A stretch of DNA of 64,000 nt from Okapia johnstoni. Its lineage: Eukaryota; Chordata; Mammalia; Artiodactyla; Giraffidae. The notes under the pieces are model-generated. The model was not told where the DNA came from, did not search any database, and worked only from the letters and a program-made list of their open reading frames with translations. The translations under genes were made by a program, and so were the position numbers. Shown in pieces: positions 11,601 through 23,891 of the stretch. The stretch covers positions 61,680,730-61,744,729 of the forward strand of contig CM044317.1 of NCBI GenBank assembly GCA_024291935.2, read 5' to 3'. Positions within the stretch are counted from its first letter, which is position 1. Every line of letters begins with the position of its first letter.

Positions 11601-14106
11601 GGGAGAGTGTCCTTTGTCCTTCTGCCAAAACAGCCTTGCTCTGTGTATGTTGAGTTTGTTCAGATTAATGGGGATACTACAAGTTGCTTTAAGACAAAAA
11701 GCATTAGCAGAACGATGGAAAGCATTTTTCTAAAACAATGCCAAATATCAGTGAACATGTAATGTTTTCAGACATCTACTATGAAAACTACTTAAAATTC
11801 ATTATTCTTAATTGTGTTTTCCTACATGGTGTCCATATGGCCCCATTATTCATTTGGTAAAACGTTTTTTGCGGGATGTTATTTTTTAGGATGATGATAA
11901 GAATTGTATGGATAGAAATAGCATTCACAAGACCACACAATTTACAATGTATGGTCAGTCCACTTTGATAAGATGATGACCAGAACATATCACTTCATTT
12001 TGTACTTAATAAGCTCTTCACATTAGGATCATTTAGGGGAAAAATGTCCTTGAAGAGTAGCAGGTCGAAAAAGATAAAAGTAAAATATGAAGAAAGGTAA
12101 TGAACCATCTCAGTGAGAAAAACCATGATCAGGCCATATGAGATATTGTTACAGTGAATTTTCAAGTGTTATAGACTGAGATGTATGCGTTTGAAAAGAA
12201 CTACCACCTGGACGTGTTTTTCAGTTAGTATTTTGTGTCTTTCAGGGACTTCAGCTTGACAACTCAATCCAGAAAGATTGAGTTTTATTTCTCACTCTTC
12301 TTTCTTATGGGCTGGGCCTATTAGATGTTTATTTCAAACACTTTGTCTTCATTTCCCATAAATTCTGTAACTTTGACCATATATTCCTTCCCAAGGAGTC
12401 TGTGAGGAGGGCAGAGAATAATACATTTATCTAATTTGGAACTTGAAGAAGAAAAAAAAAACCTCACACTGTTGAATTTTTATATACCCTGGTATGTATG
12501 ACAGTGACTCTACCAAAAATAACAAATATTGCTCTATTGAGACTTCTGGGCCACGCGTGCTCCCCAGAGGAATCTTATTCAGCAGTGACAATTACATTGC
12601 TGCCTCTATCATCTGATTCAGGAAATTTAAATTTTTTCTCTCTGAGAATTTTAAAGATATCAGTGATTTATTATTTGTGGGAAGTTTTGGCAGTTCTCAT
12701 CTTATGATATTTATATAATGTTATTCAGAGAATTTTTTATTTGTAATCATTTTATTTTTACAGTTCTTTTTACATGAGACTATCACCTTTTACAATACAA
12801 ACTTATTGCTGGTAACTGAGTTGAGATATAAGAGAATTGTCATATAATATTAACTGAAATGTCTCATCCATACACTAAGTACCTACTGTGTTCTCTTTGC
12901 ACTCTAAAACATTTTCAATAATTATTAATTTGTCACTGTAAGTGGATGTAATATTGGTTGAAAGTCTTGGTTGGCTGGAACAGAGATAGATGGCTTGTAT
13001 GTTACTGTCACAGGGTTTCAGGCTTCTTGCCACAATATGTATTTCAGCCCTCATCTAGAAGCAGCAGCATAGATGGTAAGGAGGGAATTCATCATTTTCA
13101 GTGTGTGGCTTTTAATTATAGACCTCTTTGTTGAGGTGATTCACTTGGGTATCAATTAAGATCACCTGTGATGTTGCACTGGCTGCTGAGTATAAATATG
13201 CTAAGACAAGCCTTGAAATGACCATCTGAAAATTGTCGTAACAAAAACGACGTGTTGTCACCCCCAAACTGTTATCAATCAGAAATTGGCTGTTACAATA
13301 GTGGATGAAGTTTGTGGTCATATAAATGATTAAATCACACAAAACAACTTGCTTAGCACTTTTTTCATCTGCAGTAGAGATGGCAATGTTTTGCCGCAGG
13401 AATTTATTTTTAGGAATAATTGAAAATTGAAATGTTATTTTATGAGCCTTAGCACAGTCTTCGCAGTAACAACAATAATAAAACATATGCCAACTAATAA
13501 GATAATTGTACGGATAATGGGATGATGTGCTTCCTTGGCTGCAATGTTTATACTAAGAGGTACAATAATGTTGCTAAGTTTCCATCAACATCCATAAAAT
13601 ACAAATTAATTAATGGATTCGAGCTGCATACAAGTATTAGCACATATTTGCATTAGAATTAAATTATAAAGTAGATTTGTGTAAGTGAGAGACATTTGAG
13701 GTGATATATTATTGGGGAGATCTTCTTGTGCTAAGAACATATAGTCTTAAAACCTTAAATAGAGGAGATAAGCAAGTGTAAAAGTCTGACTAAAGAAACT
13801 TCAGCTAAAGAAGCTTGAGAGACATACAAATAAAAGCATTTTGGTCCTGTATGGCTGATACTGATAGACACTGAAAAATAGTTCAACAATATTCTATTTC
13901 TTAGTTCTAGAATTGTTTTCTGAATCCCACATATTGATTAGCTGAAATAATTGGTTGCCGTGGTGCCATTTAGATGCATTTGTAAAGATAAAATATGGAA
14001 ACAAGTAATCCAATGAAATTAAATCTTAATTAATAATTTTCCTACTTCCTTCTGCTTTTCATTCTCCTACTTTCTGTCTTACTTTCATTTATTTTCTCCA
14101 CTTCAT
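8691..14106. other. Long anonymous stretch, no feature recognised
   Basis: About 5.4 kb with no repeat I can name and no supported gene. The longest frames are 110 codons (10238-10570, -) and 124 codons (13112-13486, -). Neither shows a domain, signal peptide, splice context or codon bias that I recognise. This is the longest apparently single-copy part of the window and the best place to look for conserved non-coding elements by alignment. Confidence 0.4.
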
Positions 14107-14362
14107 TATGCAAATAATGTTTTTAAGAACAGTTATTTTGGCTGCACTGGGTCTTCATTGCTGCCTGGGCTTTCTTTAGTTGTGGCAGGCAAGGGCTATT
14201 CTTTGTTGTGGTACGTGGGCTCTCAGCACAGGCTTCAGTAGTTGGGGCTTGTGGGCTTAGTTGCCGCAAGGCTTGTGGAATCTTCCTAGACTAGGGATTG
14301 AACCCATGATCCCTGCATTGGCAGGCAGATTCTTAACCACCAGAAGTCCCTATGCAAATAAT
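14107..14362 (-). mobile_element. CHR-type cetartiodactyl SINE with 12-bp target-site duplication
   Basis: Reverse strand of a CHR tRNA-derived SINE: starts at 'tttggctgcactgggtc', passes through 'ttgtggcaggcaagggc', and ends in 'cattggcaggcagattctt'. The element (14119-14350) is flanked by a perfect direct repeat, tatgcaaataat, at 14107-14118 and 14351-14362. Confidence 0.93.
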
Positions 14363-15867
14363 CTTAAGTGGCCATAATATTAATTTATTATAGGCCCTCA
14401 AAATCAAAATTAAACCTGAGAGTATGTTGCTATTCATTTTTATATCACACTTAAAAATACCACACATATTTCATGTGTATCTGAGCAAATTCTGAGATAC
14501 AGAGATTTAAATGCGGGTGTGGCTGAATGTGGGACTGGGCAAAACTCTCTAATTTCTGTAATTTGGAGAACCATTGATTTGCTCTGTTGCTTGTGACTTA
14601 CTATTTGTTTCTGCATAATTCTAAAATGGTGACCAGTGTCTAGCTGGCCGTGGGTACTTGGCCCTGGCTCCACTTCATGGTGGTCGGCTTTGGGTGGGTG
14701 GTCAGAATCAGAGCCCACTCCCATTGATTTATTGTTTGTTTCCTCTGAATAGCAGTGTGCCCAGGAAAGGCTTTTCTTAATCTACTGCTTGGACCAGCAC
14801 AACAGAGATAAGGTTTTCAGATAATGCTTATATTATTAGCTGTCTGTTCTTTTGGCCACAGGTAGAACAGGAATTGGGAAAACACCAGCATCAAATTTTC
14901 ATGAATTTTTAGGTAGCTTTGAACTTCTTTTTATACTCAAAGGCCAATGCAGAAAGAATCCAACAACCTGAAAGAAAAAATATCAAACCATAGAAATACG
15001 GTTATATCTTGATCTTTAAAAAATGTCTATATCTTTCGGATTTGATTCAAGTTTGATATTATTCTCCCAAGATGTCTGCTATGTTGAATTTACCTGAAAC
15101 ACAGTTATATTTTATGTTTATATTTTTACTGGATTTCTAAGTGACTAACGGGTCATACATTTCATGGTAGAATTTTCTTATACTTGGAAAAGGACATGAG
15201 AGCATATTATTCAAAATCTATCTGAGTCTCTTTTGTAATAACCAGGTTTATACTCTTTTTTAAAGTCATCCTTATTCCCAATTGGAATTTTGCTGGAAAT
15301 AGAATGTAATCATTTCTGCTTCCCTTAAGAGTTGAAAAGCTGAAGTAATATGGGAAGGTTTTAGATACAATTCTATTATTTCTACAATAAGCATAATTCC
15401 CCCAGCTTCTTTTACAAGACTGTACTGAAGAGCTATTTAATCATTGGATTTTGAATTGCAGAAAATTTCATAACAATAGAGATATTAACAGATAAATGAA
15501 ATCTTGAATTTGTAGTGTGCTTTCCCTTGGAAATCATAAATTCAAAATAACATTGTTAATTATAAAGTAACTTGCAACTTGTACATTGTTATATAAGGAT
15601 TGATACTTTTGTTTTAATGAAGAATTTCATATAGATAATGTTTATTCTAGCATGTACTTTTGTTGGAAACAATTTTCTTGGTCATCTGAAAAAACTACCT
15701 ATTGTGAGTAAAGACTAGTATAGAATAATTTAAAACTTAATTTTTTAAAATAACTATTATATACTGTTCTTTCAATGTTCTTTATATATGCAAATAATAT
15801 TTTTATTAAATATATGGTAATATTTGAATCAAAAATAAACTTTCTTCATAAAAGTTTGGATATTTTT
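14363..15867. other. No feature recognised
   Basis: AT-rich sequence. A 94-codon minus-strand frame (14440-14724) has no recognisable domain. The short G+C-richer patch at 14620-14720 is not repeat-like to the eye. Confidence 0.45.
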
Positions 15868-15995
15868 TCCAGCTTTATTGACATATGATTGACAAAAGTA
15901 TAATATATTTAAAGTGTAAAAAGCAATGATCTGATAAATGTAAACATTGTGAAAGGATTCCCAGAATTGAATTAATTAACACATGGCTATATTGT
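15868..15995 (-). mobile_element. L1M fragment, antisense
   Basis: Matches the antisense L1M 3' block 'ccagctttattgacatatg ... taaagtgta', the same block seen again at 48393 onward. Short, old, truncated at both sides. Confidence 0.7.
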
Positions 15996-16670
15996 TAAGT
16001 AAAAAGAAATAAGTTTAAAAGATTTTGGTCTAAATTTTATGATTCCACCATTATAATGCTATGAATCAAGATTATACTATACTAATAATACTATATTATT
16101 CATAACAAAATTATGCTGTATTATGTCAATAGCATAAGAGCTTAGATATTGGAATTTAGAAAACTGTAATAAACCATGAGCATTTTCTAGCATGAAAATC
16201 TAAACAAACTGATGATTAATCAAAGAAGATTCTAAAACATTTCATACATGGACAGTGTTAAATTTAATTTACAAATTTTATAATTTTCCAGTTTATGCAA
16301 TTTGCTAATCTGAAAGAAGCTACAAATTTACTCGCTAATTCTCAAATTTTCCACTCTAAGACCTCCTGTAAAATACTTAGCTTTTTACTTTATCAAAATT
16401 AAGTGACCTGGATGTGAGAGGGTAACTGTCAATGTTTTAATGAGCCTGATATACCATTGTTTTAAGAGCCTGCCCCTTTATTGACTTCAAAAGTATAGTT
16501 TGGGCAAGTGGAAAGATAGAGAAAAATGAAAGACTAGAGAAGTCTGATAGTACAAATTGAATGGAGAGACAGAAGATGTTTTGAAGGTATATTCTATCAC
16601 ACTTTTCAGCTCCCTAACACATAAAGAACCTAGTAATTATAATGACAAGAATTTAATTAGAACTTACTAT
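15996..16670. other. No feature recognised
   Basis: AT-rich sequence with no recognisable repeat or frame. Confidence 0.45.
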
Positions 16671-16672
16671 GT

Positions 16673-16760
16673 GGTATGTATGTGTGTATAAATATATATA
16701 TATATGAGTGTACATCTGTATCTTTATATATGTGTATACATATATATCAACATGTATTAT
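16673..16760. repeat. TA/TG microsatellite cluster
   Basis: Imperfect (TATG)n, (TA)n and (TG)n tracts just before the next SINE. Confidence 0.85.
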
Positions 16761-16785
16761 ATTGATATTTACAGTTTAGTGTTTA

Positions 16786-16977
16786 ATGTTAGTCACTCAG
16801 TCATGCCCGACTCTTTGTGACGCTATGGACTATGGTCCACCAGGGTCCTCTGTCCTGCGATTCTGCAGGCAAGAATACTGAAATGGGTTGCCATTCCCTT
16901 CTCCTGACCCAGGAATTGAACCCAGTTCTTCTGCTTTGCAGGCAGATTCTTTACTCTTTGAGCTACAGGGAAGACCT
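16786..16977 (-). mobile_element. Bov-tA SINE
   Basis: Reverse strand of the Bov-tA unit with body and tRNA-like head (ending near 'gagctacagggaagacc'). Moderately diverged. Confidence 0.9.
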
Positions 16978-17554
16978 GATAAATATAAGGTAGATTTTAT
17001 TGCCACCTCTTTTACAGGTACAGAAAGACAATAGGATTGTTAAGTTGCTTGCCCCAAACCACCAACTGGTAAAAGACAGAGTTGAGCTTTAAACCTAGAA
17101 AGTATGGTTTCAGGGTCTATGGTCTTCCATATTAATTACTGTGTGGTATTGCCTTTCCATATACTTTTTTCCAATAATATATGCCTATGAGTGTGGACAA
17201 CTGGGGAATTTGCTTCAACTATTTCATTTTCTTCTTTGTGTCTAAGCAGAGGCCCCAGAAGAGTAATAGGCTGAATGTGAATATTACATTCTTATATATC
17301 CACACTGAGAGAAGTCTAGCACATTCTGTACTGGTAGTCACACCTCAGCCTGAAGTATCAAGCTGCTTCAGAGAGCTCACATAAGCCCCAGAGCTGTATA
17401 AGTGGCTGTTTCTTTACTAGCAGCTTCCCTCACAGTGCAAGTACTACAGGAAGTCCTACCAAGAGCTTGCTGAAGATTCTTGGACCAATGAGTCAGGTTC
17501 CCCATATGCATAATAAAGGGAATCCATTTGGGATCATGACCCTTTGATATCTGA

Positions 17555-18025
17555 TGTGATTGAGAGATTAAGAGTCTGGGCTTTGAAATCCAGAAGACTT
17601 AACCAACCAGTTCTTAGTTATGTTAATGTGGTTAAGAATGTACACTTCAGAGTTAAATTGCTTGGATCCAAACTCCAACCCCACCACTAGCCACTGATGA
17701 CCCTGGGAAATTTAATTCGCTTTGTATACTCATTTTTGAGGACAAGATGGTTGGATGGCATCATCGACTCGGTGGACTTGAGTTTGAGCAAGCTCCAGAA
17801 GATGGTGAAGGACAGGGAAGCCAGGTTTGCTGCAGTCCATAGGGTCGCAAAAGGTCAGACACAACTGAGTGACTGAACAACAAATACTCATTTTCCTCAC
17901 CTGCTAAACAAGTGAAATATTAGTACTACCTTATAGACTTGCTAGGGCAATTAAGTGAAATATATGCACAGAATTTCAATGTCTGGCTTTTGGTAAACCC
18001 TCAATAAATATCTATCCTAATACTT
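17555..18025 (+). mobile_element. MIR SINE, split by a BovB fragment
   Basis: Sense MIR begins as 'gagattaagagtctgggc' and again as 'gttaagaatgtacacttcag', continues to 'tttgtatactcattttt', is interrupted at 17737-17883, and resumes as 'cctcacctgctaaacaag' through to 'cctcaataaatatctat'. The repeated head at 17560 and 17630 suggests two overlapping MIR copies or a small duplication. Confidence 0.85.
17726..17894 (+). mobile_element. BovB LINE 3' end with 11-bp target-site duplication, inside MIR
   Basis: The insert is the terminal about 145 bp of BovB in sense orientation, from 'acaagatggttggatggcat' to 'aactgagtgactgaacaac'. It is flanked by identical 11-mers, atactcatttt (17726-17736 and 17884-17894), which proves a retrotransposition event into the MIR. 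It is strongly 5'-truncated and carries no RT. Confidence 0.93.
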
Positions 18026-18029
18026 AGCC

Positions 18030-18190
18030 TTTTAAGTGTCAGCTTCCTCACTTATGATATGTTGACAAAATAGCCCCTAACTCACAGAGGCATTGTGAGG
18101 CTAATGAGAGAGAATGAATGGAAAGTGTTTTATACAATGGCTGACAGAAAGCCAGTGCTTAGTGACTACGGTTTCATTATCAATTGGCAT
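18030..18190 (+). mobile_element. MIR SINE fragment
   Basis: A second MIR body: 'gtcagcttcctcacttatga', 'cattgtgaggctaatgagag', 'gccagtgcttagtgac'. Lies directly after the previous MIR, so the two form a head-to-tail pair. Confidence 0.65.
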
Positions 18191-18961
18191 TCTCCTGGTA
18201 TTCTACTTTGCCCTCCTGACATGAATACCCTGATGTCTACACATACCTACCAGTGAGGCTGTTGCTATGTGATTGTGCTGCTTTGTTAAGGATGGGATCT
18301 AGAGAGATGGAGAGGGATAGATTAGGCCAATTGGGCAGGGAAAACTGGAGCCACGGCGAAAACCACACTTTCTGGAGCAGGTCTATGAATGGTGCTTGCA
18401 TTGCTGCCACAGGGGCACATGTGCTGGGCAGAAGGAAGATTTGTATTTGAAAGACCAGAAGCTGGTGCAAGCAGCATCAGTGTGGGGTGATCATGTTGCT
18501 GGCCTGGCCAGCACTAATGGTCTCCAGGTCATTTTGCTTTTTGTTTCTCAAAGAATGTTTGGAAATCTGCTCTGGCAGGACCATGGCTGCTGGCTCTGTT
18601 ATAGGTACATCATCAAAATTGAATGTGAGTGCCAGTGTGAGCAGTGAAATGTGAGCAGGCAGAGAACAAAGAACCAAACATACTAAATATTTCCAGCACA
18701 ATCAAATGGAGAGAACTGGCTAAACTTTCCACTGAAATTTTTTACCATATGTAAGCACCTGCAGATAAGTATGCATTTCATTAAAGAATCATATTTTTAA
18801 GCAACAATGTTAACATATTAACTCATTTAATTCTTACAATAAAAATCCAGAATTATGATCCTAATTTTTTCGATGAGGTTGGAGAAATTCAGGGAGTTGA
18901 GAAACAAACCCAAATTCTAATAGTGAATAAAAGAACTAGGATTTGAAGCCTGGTATATTGT
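18191..18961. other. No feature recognised
   Basis: Somewhat less AT-rich than its surroundings, with overlapping short frames on both strands (18237-18701). None shows a domain, and frames on opposite strands are equally open, so no gene is supported. Confidence 0.4.
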
Positions 18962-19190
18962 ATACTATAGGGGCTTCCTAGGTGGCTCAGTGGTAAAGAA
19001 TTTGCCTGCCAATGCAGGAGACATGGTTTCAATCCCTGGGTGGAGAGGATTCCTTGGAGTAGGAAATGGCCACCCACTCCTATATTCTTGCCTGGGGAAT
19101 CCCACAGAGGAGCCTGGTGAGCTACAGTCCATGGGGTTGCAAAGAGTCAGACATGCCATAGTCACTGAGCACACATATCCTATCCTATAG
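18962..19190 (+). mobile_element. Bov-tA SINE with 9-bp target-site duplication
   Basis: Complete Bov-tA (about 18971-19181) starting at the canonical 'ggggcttcctaggtggctc'. Flanked by atactatag (18962-18970) and atcctatag (19182-19190), one mismatch. Confidence 0.9.
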
Positions 19191-20085
19191 TGTGTGTGTG
19201 AGAGGCATGTATAGGTAGAGAGAAAAATCTCACCACAACTCAGGAATGTAAGAATTAAATTACTCTTTGAGCCTACATTCTACCTAGTGACAGGAATACA
19301 ACCTTAGTCAACTTTGTATTTTTTCTTGAGGCTGAATCTAAGTTTTAGGGGGATAGCCTGGAGTATAGCCAGTGAGGGACATGTCATTCTTAATAATAAA
19401 TATTCATGAACAGATCTTTATAGATATCCCTTATTCCTATAGAGACCAGGTTATTTGGTCTACAGAGACCTACACCAGACACTTTCCAAAGTAAAAGGGG
19501 GTACTGGAAATAACTACACCAATGCAACAAATATAAGGCAAATCAGATGTATAGTTACTATGCATTTTTTTTTCTGCTGTGTCTCTTCCAATTTGACAAC
19601 TCTCTCAATATTTTTATGCGAGGACTGGGGCCACAGTGAAGGATGTGTAGAGGGAGCGTAGTCAGTCTCTGGAGGCACTTCAAAAGAGAATGTGGCTGCA
19701 GTAGTGTGTAGTGGGGGCAGATACACACTGTATCAGTTAAATGTGTGTGCCATTTGCCCCTGCTCCACCACTGTGCCCTGCAATCATCAGCTCTGAGACC
19801 ACACCTGGCACAGGGAATTTCTGTGGAGCTGTCCATGACTGTCTGCTTAGACTGACAGGCAACCCTTGTTTCTCCAGGCTCTTGCCATCTTCCTGAGCTG
19901 TTTGAGAGGAGGACAGTGCAGGTCTTCTCCATTCCTAGAGGGGCACAAACCTACCCTCCATTCATCGAAGCAGTGGTAAGTACAGGTGAACAGCTGCAAC
20001 AGTAGACCCAAACCCTACTATTTTGATCTTTGGTAACCATCTGCTTTGAGTGTTTGGTAAGCATCTGTTCCTTCACACTGAGATT
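19191..20085. other. No feature recognised
   Basis: Contains a 124-codon minus-strand frame (19558-19932) with several Cys and Trp residues. The opposite strand and other frames are also open in part, there is no recognisable domain, and the region looks like decayed repeat or unique DNA. Confidence 0.4.
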
Positions 20086-20087
20086 CT

Positions 20088-20275
20088 AGATTCACACTCT
20101 TTCCATCTTGTGGCTTCATTCTAAGGTCTCTTCCGGAAAAGAGAGAGAGCATGGAGAGAGAGCAGCAGAGAGCTTTTAGAAACTAATCCTAGCAATAGTG
20201 TACTTCACTTCTATCCACTTAAACTGGAAAGGGGTTGAGAATTATGATCTAGCAGGGATCAAAAGCTGAGGGAAA
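20088..20275 (+). mobile_element. Ancient dispersed mammalian repeat, family not resolved
   Basis: The block 'ccatcttgtggcttc', an 'agagagagcatggag' segment and 'cacttctatccactt' follow in the order of a repeat seen widely in mammalian genomes, but I cannot name the family. Confidence 0.35.
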
Positions 20276-22247
20276 ACCCAAGTTTTTATAAGCATGAGTT
20301 TTTTCAGCTAGGTAGCCCATACCCATGCCAATCCTGAAAGTTTTACTTGTACTGTATTAAAATATTTTAATTGCTTTCATTGTAGAAAAAAATGTGACGA
20401 GTTATTTGTATTTGTAGAATTGAATAGCTAAAACTTGGCTGAGACATTTTGACTCAATAATGCTTTATGTTCTTGTTTATTTTTAAGGTTCACACAAATG
20501 TGAAGATGGTAAAACTTAATGATACTGAAGTCTGTCCTTTGTTTTTTCCTTTCACATTCATAACACTTGCGATCCTTTGATTTCCTTGGGGTTATTTGAC
20601 TTGAATAGAGAGTTCTAACATTCAGAAGAAACAATAACAGGAATACAAGTTCTGTTTTGCTTCATTTTATTTTGTTTTGGGGATGCTATCTGAGAATGGA
20701 CTATTTTCCATCCCAGTAGAGCTTAAGCACATTGGCCTTGTGTGCTTCAGGCTCACTGGCATTGCTTTTATAAGTTTGGCAACGCTGGAGTTTTCAAATT
20801 GGCAGAACATTCTGGAAGCATTTCCCTGTTTTGAAGTTCTGAACAACTTCTTACATTGAAATGTGACTGTATTTTTGAACCAGTTCACTGGAAAGGAAGT
20901 TTATGCAGGAGACGTTCAGAGGATCATTAGCAAAGTGTTGTTTAATTGAGTGTCTCAGTACTGAGACCATACCACCGAGGTTCTTTTACTTCTCCAGAAA
21001 AAAGCACACTGTTGGGAGCAGCTTCTGTGGCCGTGGATATGCCTGTAATTGTTCAGTGTCAGTCCTGGTATAGAAAATTCCTGGAGCCTCCTGCTTCCCA
21101 TCTTTTCTGCTCTCACCCTCTACACTGCTATTTTGACTGGAGTTTGGGATTAAGACTTTAAACATCAGCTCATTGAATTTTGAAATCTTGATAGGTAGAA
21201 AATGGAAGAAAATATCAATTCTCCATATGTATTCTTATAAAAAGATATTTAAATTCATCTTAGGAGCAGCCTGTTTTTGTTTGCTTGTTTTGGGAAGAAA
21301 CATCTAGATTACTCTTTAGTTTCACACATATAGGAAGCACTGTTTTCACTGGTCTTCAGGAAAACTAGAAATCTGAATGGTTGTTTTTAGATAGAGCAGT
21401 TAAGAATTCTGATTAATAATTTAAACTGCTGTGTACATTGAATACAAGTATGTTGCTTCTTATGTGAGATTGTTTTCCCCTGTTGAATTGTTCTTGGCCT
21501 ATAAAATAAAACATAGTTTGTATTTATGGAGCTGCTTCCTAGTTAAACAGTAACATATGGGAAATGGTGAGCTAAAAGAAAGGGGCTGAGGAAAGATTTT
21601 GACTTGGTCATTAACAGGGACTTTAAAAAATGGAAATGAGCTGTTCTTTGTGTACCTGAGCTTAGATAATTTTATAGATGTCATAGCTATGACATGAGAC
21701 ATGTGACATAGCTGTAAAAATGAGAAAGTGTTGGTTTTGGATTAGTCATATTTAGCATCATAAGTCTTTGCAAATGGTCCAGCTCTTTTGAGTTTAGTTC
21801 TTTTTATTTGCAATAATTTGTCAAATGTAACCAAATGTACAAATAATTATATTATTAATCTTTGTTTTCTAAAGTAGGATTTTTCAACCTTGACAATATC
21901 TACATTTTTAGGGTCAATATTTCCTTGTCTTGGGAGGCTATCTCATGCATTGTAGGGTGTTAGGCAGTATTCATGATCCCTATCAACCAGATCCCAGTAG
22001 CTTCCTCCTCACTCAGTTTTCATAGCTGAATATGTCCCCAGACATTGCAAAATGCTGCATAGAGAGCAAAATTGTATCTGTCACAGAACCGCTGGTTGAA
22101 AGCCACCATTCTATCCCTTCGAAGCCTTCTAAATTATCCCAGGGGATGGTAGTCTTACTATCTCTGACACTGAATTTCAGTGCTACATGTTTTAGATTTT
22201 TGATTATGTCAGTACTTCACTTCTGCTACCAATTTCTACATTAGTTA
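20276..22247. other. No feature recognised
   Basis: About 2 kb of AT-rich sequence. Short frames on both strands at 20667-20888 and 20946-21161 lack domains. Confidence 0.45.
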
Positions 22248-22612
22248 TTATTATGAACTGAATGTTTATATCCCTCCATAATTCATATGTTGAATCCCCA
22301 GTCCCTAATACGATGATATTTGGAGAAGAGGTCTTTGGCAAGCAATTAGATTTAGATTAGGTCATGGGTGTGGGGACCTCATGATAAAATAAGTGGCCCT
22401 TATAAGAAGAATAATATAGAGGAACATCAATGTGAGGATACACTAAAGTAGCAGGAATCTGCAAGACAAGAAGAGAGCTCTCATTAGGACTGAATTGGCT
22501 GGCACCTTGATTGTGGACTTCCTAGCCTCCAGAACTGTAAGAAATAAATTTCTGTTGTTTAAACAATTCAGTCTATGATATTTCATGATGTTAACCCAAG
22601 CTGCTTAAGACA
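22248..22612 (+). mobile_element. MLT1-type ERVL-MaLR solitary LTR
   Basis: Sense MLT1 LTR in order: 'gaactgaatg ... ccctccataattcatatgt', 'gaatccccagtcccta', 'atttggagaagaggtcttt', 'cttataagaagaa', 'accttgattgtggacttcc' and 'agcctccagaactgtaagaa'. It ends in 'ctgcttaagaca'. An aataaa-like polyadenylation signal (gaaataaat) lies at about 22541. No internal region is present. Confidence 0.88.
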
Positions 22613-23400
22613 ATCATCTCTCACCATTATCCTATGTAACAGCACACAAAATTAAAAAATCACGTTGCTTATAGCAATGTAAGATTGTTGCTCATGTTAT
22701 GTGTTAGTTGAGGCATTGTTTGTGTCAAGTTTCTTCTTTGTAAAGACTGTATTGCCACTCATGGTTTGAAACATGATCTCCTCAAAGCAAAAGGAAAAAT
22801 GGAAATGCAGAACTAGGTGGTAGCTCTTAGCTTTCTTCTAGGATATTAAATACCTGAGATCTGCTATGCCAAGGCAAGTCGTATGGTCAAGCCTGAATTC
22901 AGTTGCATGGAAAAGTTTACCTGCATGGGGGACACTGTAAGTCAAGACAGTAAATAATTGAGAACAATGTATAATGAATGGCATCATTTTGGGGATGTTG
23001 TAGAATAATACTTCATCCTCTGGGCAGGAGGTACAAGTTCCCCTGTAAGATGTGGACATTTCCATCACCCCTTTATCATTCTGTAAAGAGGTAGCTCTTG
23101 AGAAAAAGTGAGAGACTGGGAATGCAGGACTTACACTGAAAGGAGGGAGAAAAATTTTCTTTCACAGGCGTCACAGTGTTTGGATCTGGACCCCATGGCA
23201 TACTACTTAAACATGCATGGGTAGCTCCAAAGAGATAGAAAAGGAACTAAGCAGAACTTCTCAGAAGAAACTGAGAAAATCTGACCAGAGTACCAGAATG
23301 GTCACATCCAATAGCAGTTCTAAGCAACTTTCTATACCATGCTGTGTTCCCTACATCTTCAAGTAGCACCCTGAAATATTACAGGACATGCTGTGGCTGT
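22613..23400. other. No feature recognised
   Basis: Anonymous sequence with a 76-codon minus-strand frame (22838-23068) and no recognisable repeat. Confidence 0.45.
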
Positions 23401-23401
23401 G

Positions 23402-23891
23402 CTGCTTTACGGAAAGTATTGACAAACTCTATAAAAGGCAAGACATAAGTTTTTTAATCTTTGTGGACCCTATGGTCTCTGACTCAGCTGTTCAACTCTG
23501 CTGTTGTAGTATGAAGGTGGCCATAGATAACACTTTGTGTCTGCTGCTGCTAAGTCACCTCAGTCATGTCTGACTCTGTGCGACCCCATAGATGGCAGCC
23601 CAGCAGGCTCCACCGTCCCTGGGATTCTCCAGGCAAGAACATTGGAGTGGGTTGCCATTTCCTTCTCCAATGCATGAAAGTGAAAAGTGAAAGTGAAGTC
23701 ACTCAGTCATGTCCGACCCTTAGCGACCCCATGGACTGAAGCCTACCAGGCTCCTCCATCCATGGGATTTTCCAAGCAAGAATACTGGAGTGGAGTGCCA
23801 TTGCCTTCTCTGACTTTATGTCTATGTGCCAACAAAAATTTATTTATGAAAACAGGTATCAGAGTTGTAGGGCTCTCTTTTGCCATCCCCT
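23402..23891 (-). mobile_element. MER1-type hAT-Charlie DNA transposon, split by Bov-A2
   Basis: Left piece (about 23402-23542) reads 'acaaactctataaaagg ... ttgtggaccctatggtctct' and runs to 'tagtatgaaggtggccatag'. Right piece (23813-23891) reads 'aaatttatttatgaaaacag' and ends in 'catcccctg', the terminal inverted repeat complement of CAGGGG. The left TIR is degraded. Non-autonomous, with no transposase frame. Confidence 0.82.
23532..23823 (-). mobile_element. Bov-A2 SINE with 11-bp target-site duplication, inside MER1-type element
   Basis: Two Bov-A monomers in reverse orientation joined by the 'gcatgaaagtgaaaagtgaa' linker, with the (CTG)n 3' tail at the left (23543 onward). Flanking repeats actttgtgtct (23532-23542) and actttatgtct (23813-23823) differ at one base and mark insertion into the hAT element. 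Confidence 0.94.

Noticed and set aside
13112..13486. 124-codon open frame on the minus strand, Cys-rich at its start
   Set aside because: No domain, no coding context, no splice or promoter signal. A frame of this length is expected by chance somewhere in 64 kb.
14440..14724. 94-codon minus-strand frame, considered as a processed pseudogene
   Set aside because: No poly-A tail, flanking duplication or recognisable parent protein.
19558..19932. 124-codon minus-strand frame with several Cys and Trp
   Set aside because: No domain recognised, and overlapping frames on the other strand are also open. Looked like a decayed repeat or pseudogene, but no parent could be named.
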